From contig PKYZ01000628.1 of NCBI GenBank assembly GCA_003132865.1, positions 1,482-7,260 of the forward strand: DNA of 5,779 bases, in the 5' to 3' direction. This document shows positions 1-5,659 of this stretch, piece after piece (the stretch's first letter is position 1; each line of letters begins with the position of its first letter). The notes beneath the pieces were generated by a model. It ran no database searches. It was not told the origin of the DNA and saw only the letters and a program-made list of their open reading frames with translations. This DNA is from Bryobacterales bacterium (GTDB lineage Bacteria > Acidobacteriota > Terriglobia > Bryobacterales > Bryobacteraceae). The position numbers and the translations under genes were made by a program.

Positions 1-2
1 TC

Positions 3-263
3 TACAGCCTGAAATACGGCACGGTGCCGGTGGTGCGCGCGACCGGCGGGCTTGATGATACTATCGAACCTGGGACGGGTTTTAAGTTCCGGAACTACTC
101 CGGAAGCGCGCTGGTGGACGCTTTACGGGCGGCGCGCGAGGCGTTCGCCGATGCGGAGGCCTGGCGGGCGATCATGCTGGCCGGCATGGCCAAGGACTTT
201 TCCTGGAGCGTCTCGGCCACCGAGTATACGCGGCTTTACGAGCGTCTGGTGGCACAGGCTTAA
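3..263 (+). CDS. glgA: Glycogen synthase, C-terminal part (gene enters from the left edge)
   Basis: Bacterial glycogen synthase (GT5 family) transfers glucose from ADP-glucose to the non-reducing end of a growing alpha-1,4-glucan in the cytoplasm. Only the last 86 codons are present, ending in TAA at 261-263. The first visible residues, YSLKYGTVPVVRATGGLDDT, match the well-known GT-B C-terminal signature of GlgA, in which the Tyr-Gly-Thr and Thr-Gly-Gly-Leu residues line the nucleotide-sugar site. The following GTGFKF and the terminal helix ending in an EYTRLYERL-like stretch are also typical. The reading frame is intact to the stop. The start and the N-terminal Rossmann domain lie outside the window, so full-length integrity cannot be judged. 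A perfect palindrome covers the stop codon, and thioredoxin follows 70 bp downstream on the same strand. Family assignment is firm. Confidence 0.93.
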   Translation, partial: YSLKYGTVPVVRATGGLDDTIEPGTGFKFRNYSGSALVDALRAAREAFADAEAWRAIMLAGMAKDFSWSVSATEYTRLYERLVAQA

Positions 264-269
264 GCCTGT
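254..269. repeat. Perfect 16-bp palindrome across the glgA stop codon
   Basis: ACAGGCTTAAGCCTGT is fully self-complementary, and the TAA stop (261-263) lies in its right half. As RNA it could form a short hairpin at the end of glgA. There is no T-run after it, so a classical intrinsic terminator is not supported. It could slow RNA decay, act as a weak terminator or be chance. Confidence 0.55.
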
Positions 270-316
270 CGAGCTGGATTGAATCCGGCGCGCTGCGAAT
301 GGATCTAATTTCTTAT

Positions 317-321
317 AGGAG
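317..321 (+). promoter_or_regulatory. Ribosome binding site of thioredoxin
   Basis: AGGAG lies 12 nt before the ATG at 334, and a second purine run, AGAAGA at 325-330, lies closer. Together they support the 334 start. I see no convincing -35/-10 pair in the 70-bp gap after glgA, so the promoter is unassigned. Confidence 0.6.
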
Positions 322-333
322 AATAGAAGAATA

Positions 334-681
334 ATGGCGGGTCAAAATACCCTAACCTTCACCGACGGGAGCTTCGACCAGGACGTTTTGCGGTCGGAGG
401 TGCCGGTTTTAGTGGATTTCTGGGCCGAGTGGTGCGGTCCCTGCCGGCAGATGGCGCCGACCATCGACGTGGTGGCCCAGGAATACGCCGGGAAGTTGAA
501 AGTAGGCAAGCTGGACGTGGATTCCAACATCAATACGGCCGGGCGCTACAACATCCGCGGCATTCCGACCCTGTTGCTGTTCAAGGAAGGGCGCGTAGTG
601 GAACAGCGGGTGGGCGCTGTCGGCAAGTCGGAAGTTGTGCGGATGGTCGAAGCGCACGTCGGCGCAGAAAAGCTTTCTTAG
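334..681 (+). CDS. trxA: Thioredoxin
   Basis: Cytoplasmic thiol-disulfide reductase of 115 aa, slightly longer than the usual 105-110. The active site WCGPC is at residues 33-37, with redox cysteines C34 and C37. The buried acidic residue that assists thiol chemistry is D28 in the VDFWAEW strand. The cis-proline loop is GIPT at 76-79 (P78), followed by the LLLF strand and a Lys-Glu-Gly turn typical of TrxA. All key residues are present, so it should be active and reduced by thioredoxin reductase, which is not in the window. The start is the ATG at 334, preceded by an AGGAG sequence. The neighbour downstream, a DksA/TraR-type gene, is convergent, with a strong hairpin between the two ends. The symbol is by family; the genome may hold other thioredoxin paralogues. 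Confidence 0.93.
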   Translation: MAGQNTLTFTDGSFDQDVLRSEVPVLVDFWAEWCGPCRQMAPTIDVVAQEYAGKLKVGKLDVDSNINTAGRYNIRGIPTLLLFKEGRVVEQRVGAVGKSEVVRMVEAHVGAEKLS

Positions 682-682
682 T

Positions 683-716
683 GGCGCGGCCGCGGGTCTA
701 CAATCGCGGCCGCGCC
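683..716. terminator. Bidirectional hairpin between the convergent trxA and dksA-like genes
   Basis: The arms GGCGCGGCCGC (683-693) and GCGGCCGCGCC (706-716) are perfect reverse complements. One further G-C pair (694/705) gives a 12-bp, almost all-GC stem with a 10-nt loop. It begins 1 nt after the trxA stop. It contains the stop codon of the opposite-strand gene (698-700) in its loop, so the right arm codes for that protein's last residues. There is no U-tract on either side, so it may work as a Rho-assisted terminator, as a block to antisense read-through or as a 3'-end stabiliser. The structure is seen directly; the function is inferred. Confidence 0.7.
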
Positions 717-1096
717 TCCTGCAGGTCTTCTGCCTGGGTCATCCCGATTGCTTCCTGGCACGGCACACAGTAGCGGGCCCATGGCAGGGCCTGCAACCGC
801 TTCGACGGTATGGGCTGCTCACACGCGAGACAAACGCCAAAATCCCCCGATTGCACGCGGTCCAGAGCTTCTTCCACCAGGCGAAGTTGTCCGTAATCCA
901 GACTGTTCAACCGGAGCGAGACGAATTCGTCGTGCGAGAGCTGCGCCTGATCTTCCTCAGCTACCCGGCCCATTTTGGCAATCGTGTCGAACTTGACCCC
1001 CAGACCGGAGACCACCTGCTCCCGTTTCTCGAGGAGCATCTGGCGATACGTCTCTGTTGAATTTGACAGCACTGCGCTGGTTGCCCGTTTGTTCAT
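698..1096 (-). CDS. DksA/TraR-family zinc-finger protein
   Basis: Predicted 132-aa member of the DksA/TraR family, whose known members bind in the secondary channel of RNA polymerase and adjust transcription, often with ppGpp. Residues 14-85 look helical and charged, as expected for the coiled coil. The C-terminal zinc finger has C89-x2-C92 and C110-x2-C113, in the family pattern GxCxxC...RxxxxPxxxxCxxC. At the probable coiled-coil tip (D49-Q-A-Q52) the first Asp of the DksA DxxDxA motif is kept but the second is Gln. It may therefore behave unlike E. coli DksA. I chose the ATG at 1096 because a GGAGGT (1105-1110) lies 8 nt upstream. The same frame stays open to an ATG at 1168, but that extension would swallow the binding site. 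The gene converges on thioredoxin. The family is firm; paralogue identity is not. Confidence 0.88.
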   Translation of the reverse strand: MNKRATSAVLSNSTETYRQMLLEKREQVVSGLGVKFDTIAKMGRVAEEDQAQLSHDEFVSLRLNSLDYGQLRLVEEALDRVQSGDFGVCLACEQPIPSKRLQALPWARYCVPCQEAIGMTQAEDLQEARPRL

Positions 1097-1104
1097 GAGC
1101 TGGC

Positions 1105-1110
1105 ACCTCC
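1105..1110 (-). promoter_or_regulatory. Shine-Dalgarno site that fixes the dksA-like start
   Basis: On the minus strand this reads GGAGGT within AAGGGAGGTG, 8 nt before the ATG at 1096. It is the strongest ribosome binding site in the window, and it argues against the in-frame ATG at 1168. Confidence 0.8.
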
Positions 1111-1158
1111 CTTGCAAACGTGTCATTTCAGACCGTAAGCACTCTAAATGGTTAAGAG

Positions 1159-1187
1159 AAGGTAGCAAAGTTCTCGCGGAAATACAA
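1159..1187 (-). promoter_or_regulatory. Possible promoter of the dksA-like gene (weak)
   Basis: On the minus strand, TTGTAT (1182-1187) and TACCTT (1159-1164) are separated by exactly 17 nt in a locally AT-rich stretch. A start near 1152 would give a leader of about 55 nt. Each hexamer matches the sigma-70 consensus at only about half of its positions, so this is a candidate only. Confidence 0.25.
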
Positions 1188-1200
1188 GGATTATTTTTGA

Positions 1201-1291
1201 GAAGCCAGGAGTCAGGAGGAGTCAGAAGAAGTCAAGTCGGAATCGCCGCGGCACTGCTCCCGGCTGCCATTCTGGCTTCTGACTTCTGCCT
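1201..1291. repeat. Degenerate heptamer repeats in inverted arrangement
   Basis: The left cluster (1201-1234) holds variants of a 7-nt unit: GAAGCCA, GGAGTCA, GGAGTCA and GAAGTCA, some separated by GGA or GAA. The right cluster (1271-1291) holds TCTGGCT, TCTGACT and TCTGCCT, which are reverse-complement versions of the same unit. The longest exact inverted match is 9 bp (AGTCAGAAG at 1220-1228 against 1276-1284). The block lies in the gap between the dksA-like and dehydrogenase genes and has no coding signal. It looks like a low-complexity intergenic repeat that grows by slippage. Confidence 0.6.
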
Positions 1292-1294
1292 TCC

Positions 1295-1326
1295 ATATCC
1301 CGCAGGGATATCAAGGCGAAGCCTTG
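1295..1326 (-). terminator. Two tandem perfect hairpins right after the SDR gene
   Basis: Two back-to-back perfect inverted repeats lie here. ATATCCC-GCA-GGGATAT (1295-1311) has a 7-bp stem and CAAGGC-GAA-GCCTTG (1312-1326) has a 6-bp stem; both have 3-nt loops. They abut without a gap and begin 1 nt past the dehydrogenase stop codon (1328-1330), so they would fold at the 3' end of the DUF1223-SDR transcript. No T-run follows, so they may protect the 3' end or terminate weakly. Two adjacent exact triloop palindromes suggest a dispersed REP-like element. Confidence 0.6.
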
Positions 1327-1327
1327 C

Positions 1328-2026
1328 CTAGATCTCCAGCCCGTAAACCGGAATGGCGGCTCCGGTGATCTCCGCTCCCGCATCGGAAACCAGGAAGGCG
1401 GCAATGCTGGCCACGCGCTCCGTTTGAACCCATTTGGACGGGTCCGCGCCCGGGCTGGCCTTGCGATTGGCTTCCGTATTCATCGTGCCGGGCAGGATGG
1501 TGTTCGCGGTGATGCCGGCGTCATTGTTTTCGAGCGCCGCCGTGCGGATCAGCGCCACCAGAGCGGCTTTCGAAGTATTGTAGGCGCTCAGGTTCGCGGC
1601 CGGCTCGACGGCCTGGCGGCTGGAAATCGCCACGATGCGCCCACGCCCGGCCTGGCGCATTTGCGGAATCACGGCCCGCAAGACGTTAAACGCCGCCCGC
1701 AGGTTCAGGTTCATCATCAGGTCCCAGGTCTCGTCGCCGGTCTCGGGGATGGGCGTCCCGCCGGCGAATCCTCCCATCACGTGCACCAGCGCGTCGATCT
1801 TCCGGAAGCGGCCAATGGCGGCATCGACAAGCTGGCGCGCGGACTCGGCGACGGTCAGATCCGCCGGTATGGCGGCGAAGCGGGGACTCGAAAAATCGGC
1901 ATCGCGGATGCTCTTCGAAGATCCGGCTACCATAGCGCCCGCGGCCAGAAATGCCTGGGTGACGGAAGTTCCCAGGCCCCCTTTAGCGCCGGTGATCAGG
2001 ACCACTTGATTGTCGAACTCGCTCAT
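1328..2026 (-). CDS. Short-chain dehydrogenase/reductase (SDR)
   Basis: Predicted 232-aa NAD(P)-dependent oxidoreductase of the classical SDR fold. The cofactor-binding TGAKGGLG motif is at residues 12-19. Catalytic residues are S136, Y149 and K153 (YNTSK), with a likely helper N108 in NLNLRAAF. LPGTMNTEAN after strand six is the usual nicotinamide-side PG motif, and the ITGAAIPVYG end is typical. The NNAG motif after strand four is replaced by HVMGG (82-86), so it belongs to a divergent subgroup; the substrate cannot be predicted. I place the start at the ATG at 2026 because it has GGAGGG (2032-2037) 5 nt upstream and overlaps the stop of the DUF1223 gene as ATGA. The in-frame ATG at 2068 would add 14 non-SDR residues. 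It is co-transcribed and probably translationally coupled with DUF1223. A functional link between the two is not evident. Confidence 0.88.
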   Translation of the reverse strand: MSEFDNQVVLITGAKGGLGTSVTQAFLAAGAMVAGSSKSIRDADFSSPRFAAIPADLTVAESARQLVDAAIGRFRKIDALVHVMGGFAGGTPIPETGDETWDLMMNLNLRAAFNVLRAVIPQMRQAGRGRIVAISSRQAVEPAANLSAYNTSKAALVALIRTAALENNDAGITANTILPGTMNTEANRKASPGADPSKWVQTERVASIAAFLVSDAGAEITGAAIPVYGLEI

Positions 2027-2037
2027 GGCTTCCCTCC
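2023..2037 (-). promoter_or_regulatory. ATGA stop/start overlap and Shine-Dalgarno site coupling DUF1223 to SDR
   Basis: On the minus strand the SDR start ATG (2026-2024) and the DUF1223 stop TGA (2025-2023) share bases as ATGA. GGAGGG lies at 2037-2032, inside the last DUF1223 codons. This arrangement favours termination-reinitiation and decides the SDR start. Confidence 0.75.
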
Positions 2038-2805
2038 ACTCGGAATCGCGTACATCGCGGCTCCCCAAACCCGGCCGTTGGCCGCCTCCTGCACGAAGGC
2101 AATCAACCGGGATTCAGCCGGCGCATCCGCGGCTCGAATCGAAACCTGCTTCTTAAACAGCTCATGACCGCCGATGCTCCCAATCCGCTGAATGTTCCGA
2201 ACGATGGATACGTAACGCAGCGTGCGACCCTGATTCTCGCCGCGCAGGACATCCGAGGTTCCCCTCTCCGCGGCGTGTGCCAAGTAGACGCTGGCCTTGT
2301 GGGTCGTCCCCTCAGGCAGAGGATCCACTTCGATCGTCACGGCCGCATCGCCGGATGCCGCGGCGCGAATCCGGATACCCACCTTGGGCTGCACGATCGC
2401 TTGCCGGATTGCCGATCCGACTTTTTGTGCGTCGCTGCCGTTGCACTCCGCGTTGCCGTCCACCACCATCTGCGGAGTATAGGGCTCGTCGCGGCCAAAG
2501 CGCCGCACATAATCTACCTGCCGTGCGGTGAACGCGGCCGAGGAGAACGGATCGGTCCACCCGTCATGGTTCCAGTAATCCACGTGCTCGCTGAGCACGA
2601 TGATTTGGGCGCCGGCAATGGGCTGCTCGCTGTCCAGCTTTTCAAGCAGGGCGTCGGCCGGCGGGCAGCTCGAACAGCCCTCCGATGTAAACAGCTCCAC
2701 CAGCACCGGCTGGCGCTGATTCTTCGTATCGTCTGCGGGGCCAGCGGCTATCGGCGCGGCCAGAATGGCTGCGGCCAAGCCGAGCCAAAGCAGTTTCGTT
2801 CGCAT
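2023..2805 (-). CDS. DUF1223 family secreted thioredoxin-fold protein
   Basis: Predicted 260-aa exported protein of the DUF1223 family, which has a thioredoxin-like fold and no established activity. Residues 1-21 form a signal peptide: MRTK, then a hydrophobic run ending in an Ala-rich cleavage region. The core begins VLVELFTSEGCSSCPP, with a CxxC pair at C44 and C47. The family blocks HVDYW (74-78), GWTDPFSS (82-89) and YTPQMVVDG (109-117) follow, where P111 is the expected cis-proline position. The start at 2805 is chosen because it begins the signal peptide. The frame stays open upstream to 3129, but that stretch crosses a palindromic repeat and has no family similarity that I recognise. 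The ribosome site is weak (AGAGGG, 11 nt upstream). The gene ends inside the start of the SDR gene. An extracytoplasmic redox role is inferred only from the fold and CxxC. Confidence 0.88.
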   Translation of the reverse strand: MRTKLLWLGLAAAILAAPIAAGPADDTKNQRQPVLVELFTSEGCSSCPPADALLEKLDSEQPIAGAQIIVLSEHVDYWNHDGWTDPFSSAAFTARQVDYVRRFGRDEPYTPQMVVDGNAECNGSDAQKVGSAIRQAIVQPKVGIRIRAAASGDAAVTIEVDPLPEGTTHKASVYLAHAAERGTSDVLRGENQGRTLRYVSIVRNIQRIGSIGGHELFKKQVSIRAADAPAESRLIAFVQEAANGRVWGAAMYAIPSGGKP

Positions 2806-2907
2806 TTGGATCTTGCCCTCTCTATTTCCAATTGTCGCGCACTTGGGTCGAAGGGTGCCCGATTCGGGTGCTTCGTGGGGCGGACCCACCACCGGCATAG
2901 GCGTTAA

Positions 2908-3004
2908 AGGATTGTCATGAAATAACTGTGCCAGTTTGGACCTAGCCGGCTGCAGGCAAGATTGGCTGCCCCACAAGATGACACAGTTATTTCTGACAAT
3001 GCCT
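2908..3004. mobile_element. 97-bp MITE-like palindromic element
   Basis: Two long arms face each other. ATTGTCA, T and GAAATAACTGTG (2911-2930) mirror CACAGTTATTTC and TGACAAT (2982-3000). This gives 19 paired positions with only a one-base bulge (T2918). Beyond a C/A mismatch (2931/2981), two further inner pairs follow, and AGG/CCT pairs at the outer edge past a bulged G3001. A nested, imperfect stem, GCAGGCAA with TTGGCTGC (2952-2969), sits in the centre. The tips can be read as TGTCA...TGACA, the TGT/ACA ends seen in several insertion-sequence families. There is no transposase and no clear target duplication. It is either a miniature inverted-repeat element, a collapsed IS remnant or a large regulatory hairpin. 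Confidence 0.6.
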
Positions 3005-3188
3005 AAAATGAGCACGACTGGACTGTGTGGGCACTTCTCCGACATGGGCGTTACGTCAAAGCGAGGCCCGTCTGCCCAACTTCCGAGTACGCCGTTATCC
3101 ATACACAGGGCGGCTGCCAAGCAAAGCATCGGTCAGGATGAGCGCAGACTGCGCCTCTGAATTGACTGCAAGAGGGAAGCCCACTTGA

Positions 3189-3208
3189 CCGGCGCGCGGT
3201 CGCGCCGG
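3189..3208. repeat. 8-bp perfect GC hairpin upstream of the permease remnant
   Basis: CCGGCGCG (3189-3196) and CGCGCCGG (3201-3208) pair perfectly around a CGGT loop, about 50 bp before the ATG at 3257. A TAAAAT (3228-3233) between them could be a -10 element, but no matching -35 was found 16-18 nt upstream, where the hairpin itself lies. It may be an old operator or attenuator, or simply a GC-rich palindrome. Confidence 0.45.
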
Positions 3209-3256
3209 CGGGTAGTTACCTCGGTGGTAAAATCGGGGTTCTGTGAGCAGTCTGAT

Positions 3257-4356
3257 ATGTCGTTAGTTTCTCGCATTGTAAAAGCGTTTCGCGGCGATCG
3301 CCTGAGCCGCGAGATCGAGGAACTTGCATCACACATCGCAGATGCAAGCGACAACAATCGCGACCGGGGCGAGGCCCGAGCATTTGGCTCCGTTCCGCAC
3401 TGCCGCGAGGCGGGCGGCAATATCAGAGTCATCTTGTGGCTCGATTCACTCCGCGCAGATTTCGTATTGGCTTGGCGGCGGCTGCGCAAGAACAAGGTGA
3501 CCTCCGCTGCGGCGATTTTGTCGCTGGCTCTTGGCATCGGCGCATGCCTCGCCGCATTCCAGCTCGTCGACGCACTCCTGCTGCGACCGTTACCGATAGC
3601 TGCTCCGGATCGCCTCTACGCTCTCTCTCGCCAGGAATTCCCCATGAACGGCCAGCCCACTACGCGCGACAATTGGGAATACCCGCTATTCCGGGAGATG
3701 CGCGCCGCCGTAGCGAGTCAGGCCACCCTGATCGCCATCTCTGAGGCCGAACGCGTGGAAATCGCCTTCCGCTCCGATGGGGAAATGGAAAGAGCTCACG
3801 TGCAGTACGTTTCGGGAGACATGTTCGACACCTTCGGGCTCCATGCCGCCTCAGGTCGCCTGCTCTCGCAAAACGACGACCTCCAGCTTGGCGCCCATCC
3901 GGTTGCCGTCGTGTCTCACGATTACTAATCGCGACGTTTTGCACAAGATCCGCAAATCGTCGAACCTTCCGCATCACCAATAACCTTACGGGCACTCGCA
4001 TCTACCAGATCGTGGGCGTGGCAGGAGTGGGCTTCACCGGCACCGAGCCCGGCAAGGTGGTCGACATCTTCCTCCCCGCAATGATGCATTGGGGGATGTC
4101 TTTTCCGGAGTGGTCGTTGTTCAGAACTTTTGTGCACTTGCAACCGGGTATATCGGCCTCGCCGGTACGCGACCACCTCTGCGCGATGGTTCGTGCATTC
4201 AACGATTCGAAGGCAAATCGCGTGAAACAGGTGCTGGAAATGGACCTCGCGTCCGCGGGAGTCTCCGCGATGCAGAAGAATTATCGTACTTCGCTCGCCG
4301 CCCTCGGCGTACTCGTCGTGCTGGTGCTGCTAATTGCCTGTGCGAACGTAGTGTGA
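3257..4356 (+). pseudogene. ADOP-type (MacB/FtsX-like) ABC permease, broken and 3'-truncated
   Basis: This is the N-terminal part of an ADOP-like permease, a family usually about 800-900 aa with two MacB_PCD-FtsX repeats. The first 223 codons from ATG 3257 carry a charged N-terminal region, the lead-in DSLRADFVLAWRRLRKNKVTS (63-83), a first membrane segment (about 84-108) and the start of the periplasmic domain. They end at TAA 3926-3928, after SHDY where the family normally has Trp. The same frame continues past the stop as SRRFAQDPQIV, so this is a nonsense change. Near 3959-3964 the reading frame then shifts, and frame 1 runs RTFRITNNLTGTRIYQIVGV through FTGTEPG to a second membrane segment ending in LLIACANV. 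It stops at 4354-4356. The rest of the first FtsX domain and the whole second repeat are missing. It is probably non-functional. Confidence 0.85.
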
Positions 4357-4414
4357 ACCGGACCTCCCATTCCGTATAACCAATATTACACAAAAGGAAT
4401 GTTACTGCAGCAGC

Positions 4415-5656
4415 CTACTCGTACCTTAACACTTCCGCCGGCGCAATGCGCGTGGCGCTGCGCGCCGGATAAATCGTCGCCAGGAAGCTCACTAGGATCG
4501 CCGCAGCGGCCACCCACACGCCATCCACCCAGCGCGGCTCGAACGGCACGAAGCTCAGCGCGTAGACCTGCTCGTCCAGGCGGATCCAGCGGTAGCGGTC
4601 GGCGAAATAGCAGAGCCCATATCCGGCGGCCAGGCCAATCGCCGTGCCCACCACCCCAATCAACACACCCTGCAGCATGAAGATGCCGCGGATCTGGGCG
4701 CGCCGCGCGCCCATCGACATCAGCACGGCTATGTCGCGGTACTTCTCCATCACCATCATCACCAGCGTGATGAGAATGTTCAAAGCGGCCACCAGTTCGA
4801 TCAGCCCGATGGTGACCACTGTTACCGCTTTCTCCATCTTGAGCGCGTTCAGCAGTTGACGGTTGCGCTCCATCCAGGTGGTGGTGGCGTATTTCGTCCC
4901 GGCGATGTTCTCGATCGTCCGGGCAACCTCCGGCGCGCGGTTCAGGTCGTCCAGCTTCACCTCGATCTGATTGACGACGTCCTGAAGCGACAACGCCTGC
5001 TGCGCGGCCTCGAGCGACGTGTACGCCCACCTGTCGTCGATATCGTAAAAGCCGGATTCGAAAATCCCCACCACGCGGAAGCGGCGAATGCTGGGACGCG
5101 GACCGAAGGGCGTCAGCTCACCCTGCGGGCTGGTCACATTCACCATGCTGTTTTGCAGTATGCCGATATCTTCGGCGAGGCGCGCACCAAGGATGATGCC
5201 GGGGACGCCGCCATCGGGCGCCACGCGCAAGCGGTCTACCGAGCCGGCCTTCAAGTGGCGCAGCGTATCGCTGATCTGCATCTCGGCGCCGATGTCCACG
5301 CCTTTCAAAATGCCGCCCTGCGACATGACGGGACCGGAGAAGAAGATCGGGGTGTAGAGCGCGGGTCCCACGGCGGTGACGTGCGGAAGTTGGCGTATCT
5401 TAGCCGCCAGCGCTTCCCAGTTCTCGATGCCGTTGCGCGGCTCCTTCTCCTGCACGTTGATATGCGCCATAGCGCCCAGCAAGTTACGCTGCAGCGTATC
5501 GCGGAAGCCGTTGTTGATGGCCAGCGCCACGATCAGCGCCATCACGCCGGCGGCCACCCCCAGGATGGAGATGGCCGTGATCACGGAGATAACGGCTTCC
5601 TTGCGGCGCGCCTTCAAATAGCGCCGCGCAACGAACAGCTCGAAAGAAGAAGCCAC
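4415..5656 (-). CDS. lolC: LolC/LolE-family lipoprotein-releasing ABC transporter permease
   Basis: Inner-membrane subunit (413 aa, usual length) of the Lol complex, which extracts outer-membrane lipoproteins from the inner membrane and passes them to LolA using a LolD ATPase. It starts with FELFVARRYLKARR, typical of LolC/E. Four membrane segments are visible at about residues 22-47, 276-303, 325-350 and 376-396, with a large periplasmic domain (about 48-270) after the first. The coupling-helix motif EKYRDIAVLMSMGARRAQIR (304-323) and the C-terminal YPARSATRIAPAEVLRYE are family hallmarks. The start is GTG at 5656, only 3 nt after lysS; I see no strong ribosome site, so coupling to lysS translation is likely. 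A lolD ATPase gene, often found next to it, is absent downstream, where a permease remnant lies. It could equally be called LolE or a merged LolF-like single permease. Confidence 0.9.
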   Translation of the reverse strand: MASSFELFVARRYLKARRKEAVISVITAISILGVAAGVMALIVALAINNGFRDTLQRNLLGAMAHINVQEKEPRNGIENWEALAAKIRQLPHVTAVGPALYTPIFFSGPVMSQGGILKGVDIGAEMQISDTLRHLKAGSVDRLRVAPDGGVPGIILGARLAEDIGILQNSMVNVTSPQGELTPFGPRPSIRRFRVVGIFESGFYDIDDRWAYTSLEAAQQALSLQDVVNQIEVKLDDLNRAPEVARTIENIAGTKYATTTWMERNRQLLNALKMEKAVTVVTIGLIELVAALNILITLVMMVMEKYRDIAVLMSMGARRAQIRGIFMLQGVLIGVVGTAIGLAAGYGLCYFADRYRWIRLDEQVYALSFVPFEPRWVDGVWVAAAAILVSFLATIYPARSATRIAPAEVLRYE

Positions 5657-5659
5657 CGC

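Larger units (their letters stand above)
2806..3256. other. 451-bp non-coding gap between divergent genes, rich in hairpins
   Basis: The gap separates the minus-strand DUF1223 gene from the plus-strand permease remnant and must hold the DUF1223 promoter. I see no confident -35/-10 pair. Besides the 97-bp palindrome at 2908-3004 it has several small perfect stems: GTGGG/CCCAC (2875-2879 with 2885-2889), CCCG/CGGG (2858-2861 with 2865-2868), GCGCAG/CTGCGC (3142-3147 with 3149-3154) and the 8-bp stem at 3189-3208. Open frames crossing it on both strands have no recognisable family and no good ribosome site. Confidence 0.6.

Noticed and set aside
1424..2167. A 247-codon open frame on the + strand opposite the SDR gene
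   Set aside because: It mirrors the SDR in GC-rich DNA, has an Arg/Gly-rich composition and no family motif, while the minus-strand frame carries all SDR motifs.
2164..2907. A 247-codon open frame on the + strand opposite the DUF1223 gene
   Set aside because: There is no recognisable domain or ribosome site. The minus strand has a signal peptide and DUF1223 family blocks.
2806..3129. N-terminal extension of the DUF1223 frame to an ATG at 3129
   Set aside because: It would put 108 unrelated residues before an obvious signal peptide and would translate through the 97-bp palindrome.
2936..3160. Short + strand open frame of 74 codons in the non-coding gap
   Set aside because: It starts inside the palindromic element, lacks a ribosome site and resembles no family known to me.
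3185..3233. TTGACC (3185-3190) with TAAAAT (3228-3233) as a promoter
   Set aside because: The spacing of 37 nt is far too long for a sigma-70 promoter, and a hairpin lies between them.
3926..3928. Programmed read-through or recoding at the TAA in the permease gene
   Set aside because: A second lesion, a frameshift about 35 bp later, and the missing 3' half make simple decay the better explanation.
4367..4402. CATTCC ... GGAATG inverted repeat after the permease remnant
   Set aside because: A 6-bp match around a loop of more than 20 nt is within chance, and it does not extend.
4386..5030. A 214-codon frame on the minus strand overlapping lolC
   Set aside because: It is an alternate-frame shadow with Asp/Gly/Arg-rich content. 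The lolC frame has four membrane segments and family motifs.
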